NCBI GenBank assembly: GCA_017437095.1 | Contig: JAFSBW010000035.1 | Location: 1-55,124, forward strand | Length of the DNA stretch: 55,124 nt | Direction of reading: 5' to 3' | Origin: Oscillospiraceae bacterium | GTDB lineage: Bacteria > Bacillota > Clostridia > Oscillospirales > Oscillospiraceae | In this document: positions 1 through 7,885 of the stretch, piece after piece | Layout of the letters: each line of letters begins with the position of its first letter | How positions within the stretch are numbered: position 1 is the stretch's first letter | The notes under the pieces: generated by a model | Told to the model about the DNA's origin: nothing | The model's database searches: none | Seen by the model: the letters and a program-made list of their open reading frames with translations, nothing else | Translations under genes and position numbers: made by a program

Positions 1-528
1 CAGTACAGCCTCACCTGCACCCCTCTGGAGAAGGCGGAGACGACCTTGAGGCTCATCAAGTCTCAGGGCTACGAGCGGATCATGATCTTCTGCAATACCA
101 AGCATATGTGCCAGCGTCTTACCGATGATTTCCAGCGGGCGGGAATGGACTGCCAGTGCATCCATGGCGATATCCGCCAGAGCCAGCGGGAAAAGACCAC
201 GCAGCGGTTCCGGGATGGTAAGCTGGCCATTCTGGTGGCCACAGACGTGGCCTCCCGGGGCATTGACGTGGACGATGTGGACTGCGTCATCAATTACGAT
301 ATTCCTGAGGAAAATGAATACTACGTCCACCGGGTCGGCCGTACCGGACGGGCCAAGCGCAAGGGCATTGCATGGAGCCTCGTGAGCAATTTCCCGGAGA
401 AGGCAAAGCTGGATGAGATCTGCAAGTTCTGCCGGTTTACTGTCAGTCCCATGGTGATGGCAGCAGATGGCAGCCTATCCGAGGAGGAAGTGAAGGCTGC
501 GCCTGCACCCAAGAGGCGGTTTCGTTGA
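1..528 (+). CDS. DEAD-box RNA helicase, C-terminal part (5' end outside window)
   Basis: The reading frame is open from base 1, so the gene starts upstream and only about 175 C-terminal residues are seen. They form the second RecA-like domain of a superfamily 2 RNA helicase: motif IV (IMIFCNTK), motif V (VATDVASRGIDV) and motif VI (YVHRVGRTGRAKRKG) are intact. Such enzymes unwind RNA duplexes with ATP in ribosome assembly or RNA turnover. The tail after the core is short and ends in basic residues (PAPKRRFR), with no long RNA-binding extension. The stop codon overlaps the TTG start of the next gene by four bases, suggesting coupled translation. The exact subfamily (CshA/DeaD type) cannot be assigned without the N-terminus. 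Confidence 0.93.
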   Translation, partial: QYSLTCTPLEKAETTLRLIKSQGYERIMIFCNTKHMCQRLTDDFQRAGMDCQCIHGDIRQSQREKTTQRFRDGKLAILVATDVASRGIDVDDVDCVINYDIPEENEYYVHRVGRTGRAKRKGIAWSLVSNFPEKAKLDEICKFCRFTVSPMVMAADGSLSEEEVKAAPAPKRRFR

Positions 529-1418
529 ACGCCCGGGAGAAGGGCTTCCTGCTGCTGGGAAGCCACCTTGGAGATCCCGGGAGAAAACCCCTGACACCGG
601 CCCAGCTTCGAACGCTGGCAGACCGGGTCAGGACAATGGAAAGACCCGCAGAGGACCGGGAGCTGGAGATGAAGGATCTGCTGGCACTGGGCTATGGCCG
701 GGATATGGCCGGACGGATTTTGACCCTGCTTTCTCAGGAGGAGCTGCTGGAGTATTATCTGCAAAGGGGCAGACAGGCCGGCTGCGTTCCTCTGACCCGG
801 GCAAGTGAAGCATATCCCGCACTGCTTCGCAGACGTCTGGGGGCGGACAGCCCGGGCTGCCTGTGGGTACGGGGAAATCTGTCGCTGCTGCACACACCGT
901 CTGTTGCGCTGGTGGGAAGCCGGGATCTGGCGGAACCCAACCGGGCCTTTGCCTGGGCGGTGGGGAGCCATGCGGCCCGGCAGGGTCTGACTCTGATCTC
1001 CGGCAATGCCCGGGGAGCGGATAAAACTGCGCAGGAGGCTTGTCTGGTAAATGGCGGCAGGGTCATCAGCATCGTAGCAGATGGGCTTGTGAAGCATTCT
1101 CCCGGAGAAAATGTGCTGTACGTCAGCGAGGATGGGTACAGTGAGGCATTTTCCGCCCAGAGAGCCATCAGCCGCAACCGGTGTATCCATGCCATGGGGC
1201 GAATGACCTTTGTGGCTCAGGCAAGACTGGGACAGGGCGGCACATGGGATGGTACGCTGAAAAATCTGCGCAGCGGATGGAGCAGCGTGGCCTGCTTTCG
1301 GGATGGCAGCGAGGCGGCGGCAGAGCTGGAGCGGCTTGGTGCCTATCTGGTCGGGCTGGAGGACCTGCAGGATCTGGGATCCCTCCCCGAAGAAAATGAG
1401 AGCCTGTTTGACCGGTGA
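525..1418 (+). CDS. DprA-like DNA-processing protein
   Basis: 297 residues from a TTG start that overlaps the helicase stop (TTGA). The centre has a DprA/Smf-type Rossmann fold: the sequence around VALVGSRDL and then LISGNARGADKTAQEAC match the GSR and SG-A-G-D motifs of the family. DprA binds incoming single-stranded DNA and loads RecA during transformation. Here the usual SG-A-GID motif reads SGNARGAD, and the protein is shorter than typical DprA (about 360 residues) with no clear C-terminal winged helix. A DprA-like Rossmann protein is therefore safer than a true competence DprA. The first 80 residues may hold a helix-hairpin-helix-like region. An intrinsic terminator overlaps the stop codon. 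Confidence 0.75.
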   Translation: MNAREKGFLLLGSHLGDPGRKPLTPAQLRTLADRVRTMERPAEDRELEMKDLLALGYGRDMAGRILTLLSQEELLEYYLQRGRQAGCVPLTRASEAYPALLRRRLGADSPGCLWVRGNLSLLHTPSVALVGSRDLAEPNRAFAWAVGSHAARQGLTLISGNARGADKTAQEACLVNGGRVISIVADGLVKHSPGENVLYVSEDGYSEAFSAQRAISRNRCIHAMGRMTFVAQARLGQGGTWDGTLKNLRSGWSSVACFRDGSEAAAELERLGAYLVGLEDLQDLGSLPEENESLFDR

Positions 1419-1439
1419 CGGATGTCGCCGGTCTTTTTT
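1410..1439 (+). terminator. Intrinsic terminator overlapping the dprA-like stop
   Basis: Arms GACCGGTGAC (1410-1419) and GTCGCCGGTC (1424-1433) form a 10-bp stem with one G-T wobble and a GGAT loop, followed by six T (1434-1439). The hairpin contains the stop codon of the upstream gene. Confidence 0.85.
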
Positions 1440-1465
1440 GCTGCACGGAAACGTGCAGCTTTTTT
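1440..1465 (+). terminator. Second intrinsic terminator, abutting the first
   Basis: GCTGCACG (1440-1447) pairs with CGTGCAGC (1452-1459) around a GAAA tetraloop, followed by six T. It starts the base after the previous T-tract. The ribosome binding site of the endolysin gene begins only about ten bases later, so no promoter fits between this terminator and that gene. Confidence 0.88.
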
Positions 1466-1490
1466 CCTTTCTATGAAAGGGGGAATGAAA

Positions 1491-2081
1491 ATGACAGACA
1501 GACAAAAACAGCATCTTCTGGCGTTTCTGGGGTTTTATGGGGGCGCAGTGGATGGTATCTGGGGAGAACAGTCCCGGCAGGCAACGGTGGACTTTCAGTG
1601 CGCCTACATGGAAAGCCCGGATGGGGTCTTTGGACCCGAGACGCAGCGGAGGATCCGGCAGGTGATCGGAAATTCCGAAAAGCCGGCAGCACAGAGCAGC
1701 GATTTCTGGAAGGAGATCACCTGCTTTTCCCGGGCAGAATTCCGATGCACCTGCGGCGGCCGGGGCTGTGATGGGTTTCCGGCGGAGCCGTCGGAGCGTC
1801 TGGTGCGGAATGCACAGACAGCAAGGGTGCATTTTGGAAAAATCGCGGATGTATCCAGCGGTGTTCGTTGTCAGCTTCGGAATGCAGAGCTTCCCGGCAG
1901 TGCGGCGAACAGCCTGCACTTGCGGGGAAAGGCCATGGATTTCCGGATCCGAGGCATCGATTCCCAGAGCCTGTGTGCCTATGTGCGCACCTTGCCCGGG
2001 GTAGATGAAGCCTACGCCATTGACAGCCAGTATGTCCATATGGGTGTGGAGAAATACGAAAGGGGAACGGAAAATGAATGA
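1491..2081 (+). CDS. M15-family D,D-carboxypeptidase/endolysin with peptidoglycan-binding repeats
   Basis: 196 residues. The start at 1491 is chosen because AAAGGGGG (1477-1484) sits at normal spacing, whereas the in-frame ATG at 1485 is too close. The N-terminus has two peptidoglycan-binding-like half repeats (AVDGIWGEQSRQ and DGVFGPETQ). The C-terminal half is an M15A zinc peptidase: SLHLRGKAMDF supplies the S-x-H-x6-D ligands and YVHMGV the last His. This fold cleaves D-Ala peptide bonds in peptidoglycan and is common in phage endolysins. No signal peptide is visible, so export would depend on the holin encoded next, whose start overlaps this stop by eight bases. Without other phage genes nearby, it could be a domesticated lysis or secretion pair. 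Confidence 0.87.
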   Translation: MTDRQKQHLLAFLGFYGGAVDGIWGEQSRQATVDFQCAYMESPDGVFGPETQRRIRQVIGNSEKPAAQSSDFWKEITCFSRAEFRCTCGGRGCDGFPAEPSERLVRNAQTARVHFGKIADVSSGVRCQLRNAELPGSAANSLHLRGKAMDFRIRGIDSQSLCAYVRTLPGVDEAYAIDSQYVHMGVEKYERGTENE

Positions 2082-2538
2082 AAAATGGATGAGACTGAAG
2101 GCGGCCATCACCGCAGCGGCCACGGCAGTGACAGCGTTGCTGGGCTGGAAGGGCGCCATGCTTCTGGTCTGGGTGGGTGTGATGCTGCTGGATTATCTGT
2201 CGGGGACACTGGCCGCCTGCCGGGAGGGTCAGTGGAGCAGCGCGGCAGCCCGGCAAGGACTGTGGCATAAAGGTGGTATGATCCTTGTGGTGACGGCGGC
2301 AGCCATCTCTGACTGGGTGCTGCTGGTATGGTCGCAGCATATGCCTCTGGGGATCCGGTGGACGGGATTGATCCTGCCGCTGGTTCTGGTCTGGTATATC
2401 CTCACAGAGTTGGGATCCATTCTGGAAAATGCTGTGAAAATGGGAGCCAGAGTGCCGGAATTTCTGCGGAAGCTCCTGAAGGCCGGTACTGCGCTGACGG
2501 ATGCGGCAGGAGCCGGTATTGCAGATGAACTGAAATAA
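2074..2538 (+). CDS. Phage holin, TcdE/holin_4_1-like
   Basis: 154 residues from the ATG at 2074, which overlaps the endolysin stop; the frame is open further upstream but only this start has endolysin-coupled context. It has three or four hydrophobic segments (about residues 15-38, 62-80 and 86-104) and the family pattern LDYLSGTLAA, then a Gly/Ser-rich linker and GLWHKGGMILVV. This is the PF05105 holin type that includes TcdE and UviB, which form membrane lesions that release endolysins or, in some clostridia, large toxins. The C-terminal 40 residues are amphipathic. Followed by a strong terminator, it closes a two-gene unit. The family call is good; the role (lysis, secretion or remnant) is inference. 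Confidence 0.85.
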   Translation: MNEKWMRLKAAITAAATAVTALLGWKGAMLLVWVGVMLLDYLSGTLAACREGQWSSAAARQGLWHKGGMILVVTAAAISDWVLLVWSQHMPLGIRWTGLILPLVLVWYILTELGSILENAVKMGARVPEFLRKLLKAGTALTDAAGAGIADELK

Positions 2539-2551
2539 ATAAGGCAGCTTA

Positions 2552-2585
2552 CGCCCCGCTCCCGATAAGGAGCGGGGCGATTTTG
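2552..2585 (+). terminator. Intrinsic terminator after the holin gene
   Basis: Perfect 11-bp stem CGCCCCGCTCC (2552-2562) / GGAGCGGGGCG (2569-2579), six-base loop, then ATTTTG. Confidence 0.9.
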
Positions 2586-2672
2586 TTAACATTCTGTTTA
2601 TATATTACGGGAATCTGTGTAATTTATGTACACATTTTGGAAAAATTAAGTTTTTTTTAGGTGATTTGCAAA

Positions 2673-2701
2673 TGGACATTTTTTCCGTTTCCCGCTAATA
2701 T
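2673..2701 (+). promoter_or_regulatory. Sigma-70-type promoter for glf
   Basis: TGGACA (2673-2678), 17-bp spacer, TAATAT (2696-2701), in an AT-rich gap between the holin terminator and glf. Confidence 0.6.
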
Positions 2702-2758
2702 GATACACATTAATACAGAATCAGCCGATGGAATACCGGCGTGGAAAGGATATGCTGT

Positions 2759-3886
2759 ATGTATGATTATCTAGTGGTGGGTGCGGGGCTATTTGGCGCG
2801 GTGTTTGCCCAGCAGGCAAAGGAGAAGGGCTTCTCAGTGCTGGTGGTGGACAAGCGGGATCATATCGCCGGAAATGTCTATTGCGAGACGGTGGAGGGGA
2901 TCCATGTTCACAAGTATGGCGCCCATATTTTTCACACCAATGACGAGAAGGTGTGGCAGTATGTAAACCGATTCGCTGACTTTAACCGGTTTACCAATTC
3001 TCCCGTGGCGAATTACAAAGGAGAGCTGTACTCCCTGCCGTTTAATATGTACACCTTCAACCGGATGTGGGGTGTGGTCACTCCGGAGCAGGCCAGAGAG
3101 GTGATCGAAGCCCAGCGCAATGCAGCCGGGATCCGGGAACCCCGGAATCTGGAGGAGCAGGCCATTTCTCTGGTGGGAACGGACATTTATGAAAAGCTGG
3201 TGAAGGGCTATACGGAAAAGCAGTGGGGCCGCGCCTGTACGGAACTGCCTGCCTTCATCATCCGCCGGCTGCCGGTGCGCTATACCTTTGACAACAACTA
3301 TTTCAATGCAAAATATCAGGGCATTCCCGAAGAAAGCTACACCGGCCTTGTGAAGGCCATGCTGGAGGGGATCGAGGTCCGTCTGGGCGTTGACTATCTG
3401 GAGCACAAAGCACAGCTGGATGCGCTTGCAAGGCGCGTGGTGTATACCGGCCCTATTGATGCATATTTTCACTACTGCCATGGCCCGCTGGAATACCGCA
3501 GCGTCCGCTTTGAAACGGAGCTGCTGGAGATTCCCAATTTTCAGGGCAATGCAGCCGTGAACTATACAGACCGGGATACACCCTGGACCCGGATCATTGA
3601 GCATAAGTGGTTCCGGTTCGGAAAGGACGATGCGGGCAACGACCTGCCCAAAACCGTCATCAGCCGGGAGTATTCCTCGGAATGGAAGCCCGGGGACGAG
3701 CCCTACTATCCGGTGAATGACCAGCGCAACAGTGTGCTGTACGCCGCCTACCGGCAGCTTGCGGAGCAGGAAACCAATGTTCTGTTCGGCGGACGGCTGG
3801 CGGAATACCGCTATTACGATATGGATGCGGTGATCGCCTCTGCGCTGAGCTGCGCAGAAAAAGAATTTGCGGAAAGAAAGAAGTAA
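2759..3886 (+). CDS. glf: UDP-galactopyranose mutase
   Basis: 375 residues, close to the usual length. The ATG at 2759 has GGAAAGGA eight bases upstream; an in-frame GTG at 2741 lies within the leader. It interconverts UDP-galactopyranose and UDP-galactofuranose with reduced FAD, supplying galactofuranose for cell-surface glycans. Visible features are the N-terminal dinucleotide-binding GAGLFG, the RDHIAGNVY stretch, KYGAHIFHT at the FAD/substrate site, and EYSSEWKPGDEPYYPV near the C-terminus. It is followed after five bases by a family 2 glycosyltransferase, a likely user of the product or co-worker in the same glycan. Confidence 0.96.
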   Translation: MYDYLVVGAGLFGAVFAQQAKEKGFSVLVVDKRDHIAGNVYCETVEGIHVHKYGAHIFHTNDEKVWQYVNRFADFNRFTNSPVANYKGELYSLPFNMYTFNRMWGVVTPEQAREVIEAQRNAAGIREPRNLEEQAISLVGTDIYEKLVKGYTEKQWGRACTELPAFIIRRLPVRYTFDNNYFNAKYQGIPEESYTGLVKAMLEGIEVRLGVDYLEHKAQLDALARRVVYTGPIDAYFHYCHGPLEYRSVRFETELLEIPNFQGNAAVNYTDRDTPWTRIIEHKWFRFGKDDAGNDLPKTVISREYSSEWKPGDEPYYPVNDQRNSVLYAAYRQLAEQETNVLFGGRLAEYRYYDMDAVIASALSCAEKEFAERKK

Positions 3887-3891
3887 ATACT

Positions 3892-4920
3892 ATGAAACTC
3901 ATCAGTTTTGCAATCCCCAGCTATAATTCCCAGAATTATCTCCGGCACTGCGTGGATACGCTGCTGTCCGGCGGCGAGGATGTGGAGATCCTTATCATCA
4001 ATGACGGCTCTAAGGATGCAACCGCAGCCATTGCCGATGAATACATGGAAAAGTATCCGACTGTGGTCCACGCCATCCACAAGGAGAACGGCGGCCATGG
4101 CTCCGGTGTCAACCGGGGCAGAGAGGAGGCCACCGGGTTATACTTTAAGGTGGTGGATTCCGATGACTGGGTAGATGAACAGGCACTGAAAACGCTGCTG
4201 GATACCATCAGGACCCACATGGCGGAAAATACGCTGCCGGACCTGTACATCACCAATTTTATTTATGACCATGCCTATGACAATACCCAGTTCACCAGAA
4301 GCTGGGAAAAGCAGTTTCCCGTGAACCGTCTGTGTACATGGAAGGAAGTGGGCCATTTTTATGGTGCGCAGGTGCTGCTTATGCACAGCCTGATGTACAA
4401 AACGGAGCTGCTGCGGAAAAGCGAGACCATTCTGCCGGAGCATACCTTCTATGTGGACAACTATTTTGCCTATAAGCCTCTGCCCCTGATGGAAACGATC
4501 TTCTATCTGGATGTTGACCTGTATCACTATTTCATCGGCCGGGATGACCAGTCCGTAAACATCAAGAATTTTGTGAAGCGGTATGACCAGCAGCTTCGGG
4601 TTATGCGGTGTATGGTGGATGCCTATTCCTATAAGGAAATTGATAAAATGGAGAAGCCTTTGCGCAGCTATATGCTCCACTGCCTCAGCGCCATCATGAT
4701 GAATACCATGATGTTCTGCTGCTCCGGTGGCTGCGAGCCGGAGCGGATCGAGGCCCATGATGCCCTGTGGGAATACATCCGGGAGACAGATCCCCAGTTG
4801 TATGCCTGCTTGACCCGGCGCAGTCTGCCTGCGCTGCTGAAATGGATGCCATGGAAGCTCCGGGGAAAGGTGATGCTTTTTGGCTACAAGCAGCTCTGCC
4901 GGTTTGTGAAGCTGGGATAA
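3892..4920 (+). CDS. Family 2 glycosyltransferase
   Basis: 342 residues. The N-terminal 110 residues are a GT-A fold: FAIPSYNSQNYL at the start, IINDGSKDAT for nucleotide binding, and the metal-binding DSDDW at residues 89-93. GT2 enzymes transfer a sugar from a nucleotide donor in the cytoplasm or at the membrane during surface polysaccharide synthesis. The C-terminal 200 residues carry no obvious membrane segment. It follows glf with a five-base gap, so it may use UDP-galactofuranose, but donor and acceptor cannot be read from sequence. A terminator follows at 4953. Confidence 0.9.
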   Translation: MKLISFAIPSYNSQNYLRHCVDTLLSGGEDVEILIINDGSKDATAAIADEYMEKYPTVVHAIHKENGGHGSGVNRGREEATGLYFKVVDSDDWVDEQALKTLLDTIRTHMAENTLPDLYITNFIYDHAYDNTQFTRSWEKQFPVNRLCTWKEVGHFYGAQVLLMHSLMYKTELLRKSETILPEHTFYVDNYFAYKPLPLMETIFYLDVDLYHYFIGRDDQSVNIKNFVKRYDQQLRVMRCMVDAYSYKEIDKMEKPLRSYMLHCLSAIMMNTMMFCCSGGCEPERIEAHDALWEYIRETDPQLYACLTRRSLPALLKWMPWKLRGKVMLFGYKQLCRFVKLG

Positions 4921-4952
4921 TACCGGTTAAAACTTATATAAAATCATGGAGG

Positions 4953-4977
4953 GCCGGAGGAAATACTCCGGCTTTTT
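4953..4977 (+). terminator. Intrinsic terminator after glf-GT2
   Basis: GCCGGAG (4953-4959) / CTCCGGC (4966-4972), then five T. Confidence 0.85.
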
Positions 4978-4987
4978 CTGTAAATCA

Positions 4988-5016
4988 TTGACGAACAGGG
5001 AAAAAAATGATACTAT
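4988..5016 (+). promoter_or_regulatory. Promoter for the secreted-protein gene
   Basis: TTGACG (4988-4993), 17-bp spacer, TACTAT (5011-5016). An alternative TATAAT begins three bases downstream. Confidence 0.6.
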
Positions 5017-5043
5017 AATCGGACAGACAAAAAATGAGGTTTT

Positions 5044-6195
5044 ATGATGAAAAAATACCTGTTTCGCCTGTTAAGCCTGTGCGTGGCGTTACTTCTTCTT
5101 ATTCCGCCAATTTCGGCTGCCGCTGCGCAGGAGCCTGCCGTCAATCTGAACCGAAAAATCAAAAACAGCGAAAAGCGGCATTTTGTAGAGACGATGCTGA
5201 ACTTCCATCTTCAGGAAAATACCATGGTGCAGCAGACGCTGGAAGAGGGATACAGTGCGGTGTTTTTCTTTGAGGGCTGCTCGGACAATATGGATGATCC
5301 GGAACTTTCGGATCTGTCCTATTACAGAGTGTCCGCAGTGTGCATCGTTCTTGCGCTGGACCGTCAGGGAAAGGTGGAGTTGACGTATTTCAATGATGCC
5401 TGCAGCACCCTGCCGGACAGGCCGCTGGAATATGGCGCATGGTATCTGGAGGAGATCGGAGAGGTCGGCCCGGCTACGGTCTGCGACGGTACATATGAAC
5501 TGTATTCCGTTTACCACAGCGGTTCCTATGAGGCGCTCCATCTGCGCACCAGCTATGAAGACGACACCATTGCTGCGGTGTACATGATGCCGGAGGGCTT
5601 TGTCACCAGTGCGGCGGATGCCATTAATATCCACACCAGAACGGGAAACCATGTGATCGAAAAGGCCATGTGGTCTGCCGGGTGTATGCTGGTGGGGGAC
5701 GGAGATTTTCAGGAATTTACGGATCTTATCGAGGCTACCTATTATTCCAATTACCGGTTTTTCTACCCCGGCCAGCGGGTCGGCTGCGTAACCATCAACC
5801 GGCAGCAGATCCAGCAGCAGATGTATGAGCTGTATCAGAATCCGGATGCCGTGGATACGGTGCTGGCAAGCTCGCGGTATGAAACCCCGGGGATCTATCT
5901 GGAACGCTGTACGGAAAGGACCTCCTTTCCGGAACGAACCGTTCAGGCAGCATTTCCCACGGTGCTGATGAGCCTGCCCTGCGGCAGCGAGGTGGATTCC
6001 CGCTCTCTTCCGGTCACCAGCCTTGTGGAGGAGGAACGGATCAACATCTGCGGCAGTATCCGCAATACACTGGGAGAGGTGTGGTATGAGGTGGCTTTTG
6101 TAGGGGAGAACTGCTATGTTCCGGCGGATGCCGTCGAGGAGATCCCTGAAAAAACATGGTTCGACAAGGTGAAAGAATTCTTTTCCTTTCTGTAA
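5044..6195 (+). CDS. Secreted protein with L,D-transpeptidase-like motif
   Basis: 383 residues; the start could be 5044 or the adjacent ATG at 5047. A typical signal peptide is present: KK, a hydrophobic run, then likely cleavage in SAAAA near residue 28. Two features in the middle, INIH (His197) and WSAGCMLVG (Cys214), resemble the His and S-x-GC catalytic segments of YkuD/L,D-transpeptidase-like domains. The expected Arg after the Cys is missing (Cys-Met-Leu), so activity is uncertain. Residues about 315-370 look like an SH3-type beta domain (GEVWYEVAFVGENCYVPAD). It has its own promoter and terminator. A role in cell-wall attachment or modification is inferred; no named family was recognised with confidence. 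Confidence 0.7.
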   Translation: MMKKYLFRLLSLCVALLLLIPPISAAAAQEPAVNLNRKIKNSEKRHFVETMLNFHLQENTMVQQTLEEGYSAVFFFEGCSDNMDDPELSDLSYYRVSAVCIVLALDRQGKVELTYFNDACSTLPDRPLEYGAWYLEEIGEVGPATVCDGTYELYSVYHSGSYEALHLRTSYEDDTIAAVYMMPEGFVTSAADAINIHTRTGNHVIEKAMWSAGCMLVGDGDFQEFTDLIEATYYSNYRFFYPGQRVGCVTINRQQIQQQMYELYQNPDAVDTVLASSRYETPGIYLERCTERTSFPERTVQAAFPTVLMSLPCGSEVDSRSLPVTSLVEEERINICGSIRNTLGEVWYEVAFVGENCYVPADAVEEIPEKTWFDKVKEFFSFL

Positions 6196-6201
6196 ATAGA
6201 T

Positions 6202-6234
6202 GCAGGACGCTGCCACGGCAGCGTCCTGCTTTTT
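6202..6234 (+). terminator. Intrinsic terminator
   Basis: GCAGGACGCTGCC (6202-6214) pairs with GGCAGCGTCCTGC (6217-6229), then five T. It lies between the secreted-protein gene and a convergent glycosyltransferase gene. Confidence 0.85.
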
Positions 6235-6274
6235 GTTCCGGGACTACAAGGGTCAGACTCTGCGGATGGAAGAA

Positions 6275-7375
6275 TCAAAAATAGTTGCGATAGATTTCCA
6301 TGTTGCGAGCTACCCACGTGTCAATACCGTAGTTCTTTGTAACATACTCTTTTTGCTTGCGGTTGATTTCTGCAAGGTCAGGGCTGCTTTTACGATCAAT
6401 GGCATCCAAAATTGCGTTTGTTATGCTTTGTACGCTATTTGGCTCAACCCATATGATGCCTGGAATATCCTTCATGGTATTTTGTCCGGGAACATCAGAT
6501 GCAATTACCTGACAGTTGCAATATGAGGATTCAGCAACAGCATAGGCAAACGCTTCGGACCGAGAGGGAGAAATAAATGCATCAACGCTGTCATAAAGGT
6601 CTTTTACATCACGGATAACATCCATTACCTGAATGTTGCTTGAATTGGGTGCATATTGATTTACTAATTCTTCAGCGACGCTTGTGGGATGTGCAGTAAT
6701 TAACAAGGAGCATTTGATATGATGGTTCAGATTGATCTGCTCAACGGCTTGAATTGCAAGGTCAACGCCTTTTCTGATAAAATGGCTGCCATGAATTAAA
6801 AGCCTAAATTTCTCCGGATCACTGGGAGCCGATTTTGAAGAGCCTGAAGAGTAACTGTCGAGACTATCAAAATCAATGGCATTTGTGATGCATTCACATT
6901 TGGAGAACTTAAAATAGGAATGAAGCTTGGAGGTAACTGGTTCACTGACACCGATAATGATGCTTTTGCAGTAGATGATGCTGCATACTATTTTTCTAAT
7001 TTTTCTTTTGATGGTATTATCATCAGGAGCTGCCATATGATAATGACATACATTATGTCTAAAACATAATTTTACGGCAAGTAGATGCAGGAAATCAATA
7101 AAATGTGTATGTGCAATGGTAGAATGCTTGCCAATTTTCGATGCAATTTTCTTGCAACAGAAATATAGTGCTTTGGGAGAGAAATCACAAAAGAAGATTC
7201 GATCAGGGGAAACAGGGAGCATAGATAGCCAGGGTGCTTGGCGTGCCTGTGTGGGAAATAGAAAATAAACAGTATATTGTTTTTGCGATTCAGCAGTTAG
7301 CTTAGCCAGACTGGCAATAAAATTTCCCGGGTAACTTGGGGAAAAATAGCAAATATGGATTATATTTTGTTTCAT
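6275..7375 (-). CDS. Family 4 (GT-B) glycosyltransferase, AT-rich
   Basis: 366 residues from an ATG (complement of 7373-7375) preceded by CGAGGT at normal spacing; the frame runs 14 codons further upstream without a good ribosome site. The N-terminus (IHICYFSPSYPGNF) and the C-terminal donor-site stretch with the E-x7-E pattern (SRSEAFAYAVAESSYCNCQVIASD) mark a GT4-like retaining glycosyltransferase for exopolysaccharide, capsule or lipid glycosylation. The gene is clearly more AT-rich than its neighbours and uses many A/T-ending codons, a sign of transfer. It is convergent with the envelope genes to its left and reads in the same direction as rpsI but behind that operon's hairpin. Acceptor and donor are unknown. 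Confidence 0.85.
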   Translation of the reverse strand: MKQNIIHICYFSPSYPGNFIASLAKLTAESQKQYTVYFLFPTQARQAPWLSMLPVSPDRIFFCDFSPKALYFCCKKIASKIGKHSTIAHTHFIDFLHLLAVKLCFRHNVCHYHMAAPDDNTIKRKIRKIVCSIIYCKSIIIGVSEPVTSKLHSYFKFSKCECITNAIDFDSLDSYSSGSSKSAPSDPEKFRLLIHGSHFIRKGVDLAIQAVEQINLNHHIKCSLLITAHPTSVAEELVNQYAPNSSNIQVMDVIRDVKDLYDSVDAFISPSRSEAFAYAVAESSYCNCQVIASDVPGQNTMKDIPGIIWVEPNSVQSITNAILDAIDRKSSPDLAEINRKQKEYVTKNYGIDTWVARNMEIYRNYF

Positions 7376-7419
7376 CACAGACCTCGAATGTGTCGATAGA
7401 TAACGGCAATATTGCAAAC

Positions 7420-7447
7420 AGCTCCAAAATCGAATGATTTTGGAGCT
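7420..7447 (-). terminator. Hairpin ending the rplM-rpsI operon
   Basis: Perfect 12-bp stem AGCTCCAAAATC (7420-7431) / GATTTTGGAGCT (7436-7447), directly after the rpsI stop on the minus strand. The following U-tract is short (TGTTTG), so termination may be weak. Confidence 0.65.
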
Positions 7448-7463
7448 GCTAATGGATAGAATA

Positions 7464-7868
7464 TTATCTCTTGGAGAACTGGGGAGCGCGACGTGCGGCC
7501 TTCAGACCGTACTTCTTTCTCTCCTTCATTCTGGGGTCGCGGGTCATGAAGCCAGCGGCCTTCAGGGAAGCGCGGTACTCGGGGTTCAGCAGAACCAGAG
7601 CGCGGGAAATGCCGTGACGGATAGCGCCGGCCTGACCGGAAACGCCGCCGCCGGCGACAGTGACAACGATGTCGACCTTGCCAACCAGATCAGTGGTGAC
7701 CAGAGGCTGACGGACGATCAGCTTCAGGGTCTCCAGACCGAAGTAATCGTCGATGTCGCGGCCGTTGATGATGATGGAACCGGTGCCGTTCTCGTAAACG
7801 CGAACGCGGGCAACGGAGGACTTACGACGGCCGGTGCCGTAAAAATACTTCTTCTTGCTCTCGTACAT
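7464..7868 (-). CDS. rpsI: 30S ribosomal protein S9
   Basis: 134 residues. The body from [16 protein letters not shown] to the C-terminal RRAPQFSKR is typical S9; the SKR tail reaches the P-site tRNA in the small subunit. The family is usually about 130 residues, the extra ones being an N-terminal MYESKKK. It follows rplM with a 17-base gap, the standard bacterial rplM-rpsI arrangement, and is co-transcribed from the promoter upstream of rplM. Codons are biased toward the forms used in abundant proteins. Confidence 0.98.
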   Translation of the reverse strand: MYESKKKYFYGTGRRKSSVARVRVYENGTGSIIINGRDIDDYFGLETLKLIVRQPLVTTDLVGKVDIVVTVAGGGVSGQAGAIRHGISRALVLLNPEYRASLKAAGFMTRDPRMKERKKYGLKAARRAPQFSKR

Positions 7869-7885
7869 TCTAAGTTACCTCCAAA

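Noticed and set aside
321-2159. 612-residue minus-strand frame over the dprA-like and endolysin genes
   Set aside because: Low-complexity translation without family features, and three real plus-strand genes are well supported there.
1491-2538. Prophage
   Set aside because: Only two lysis genes; no integrase, capsid, portal or tail genes in the window.
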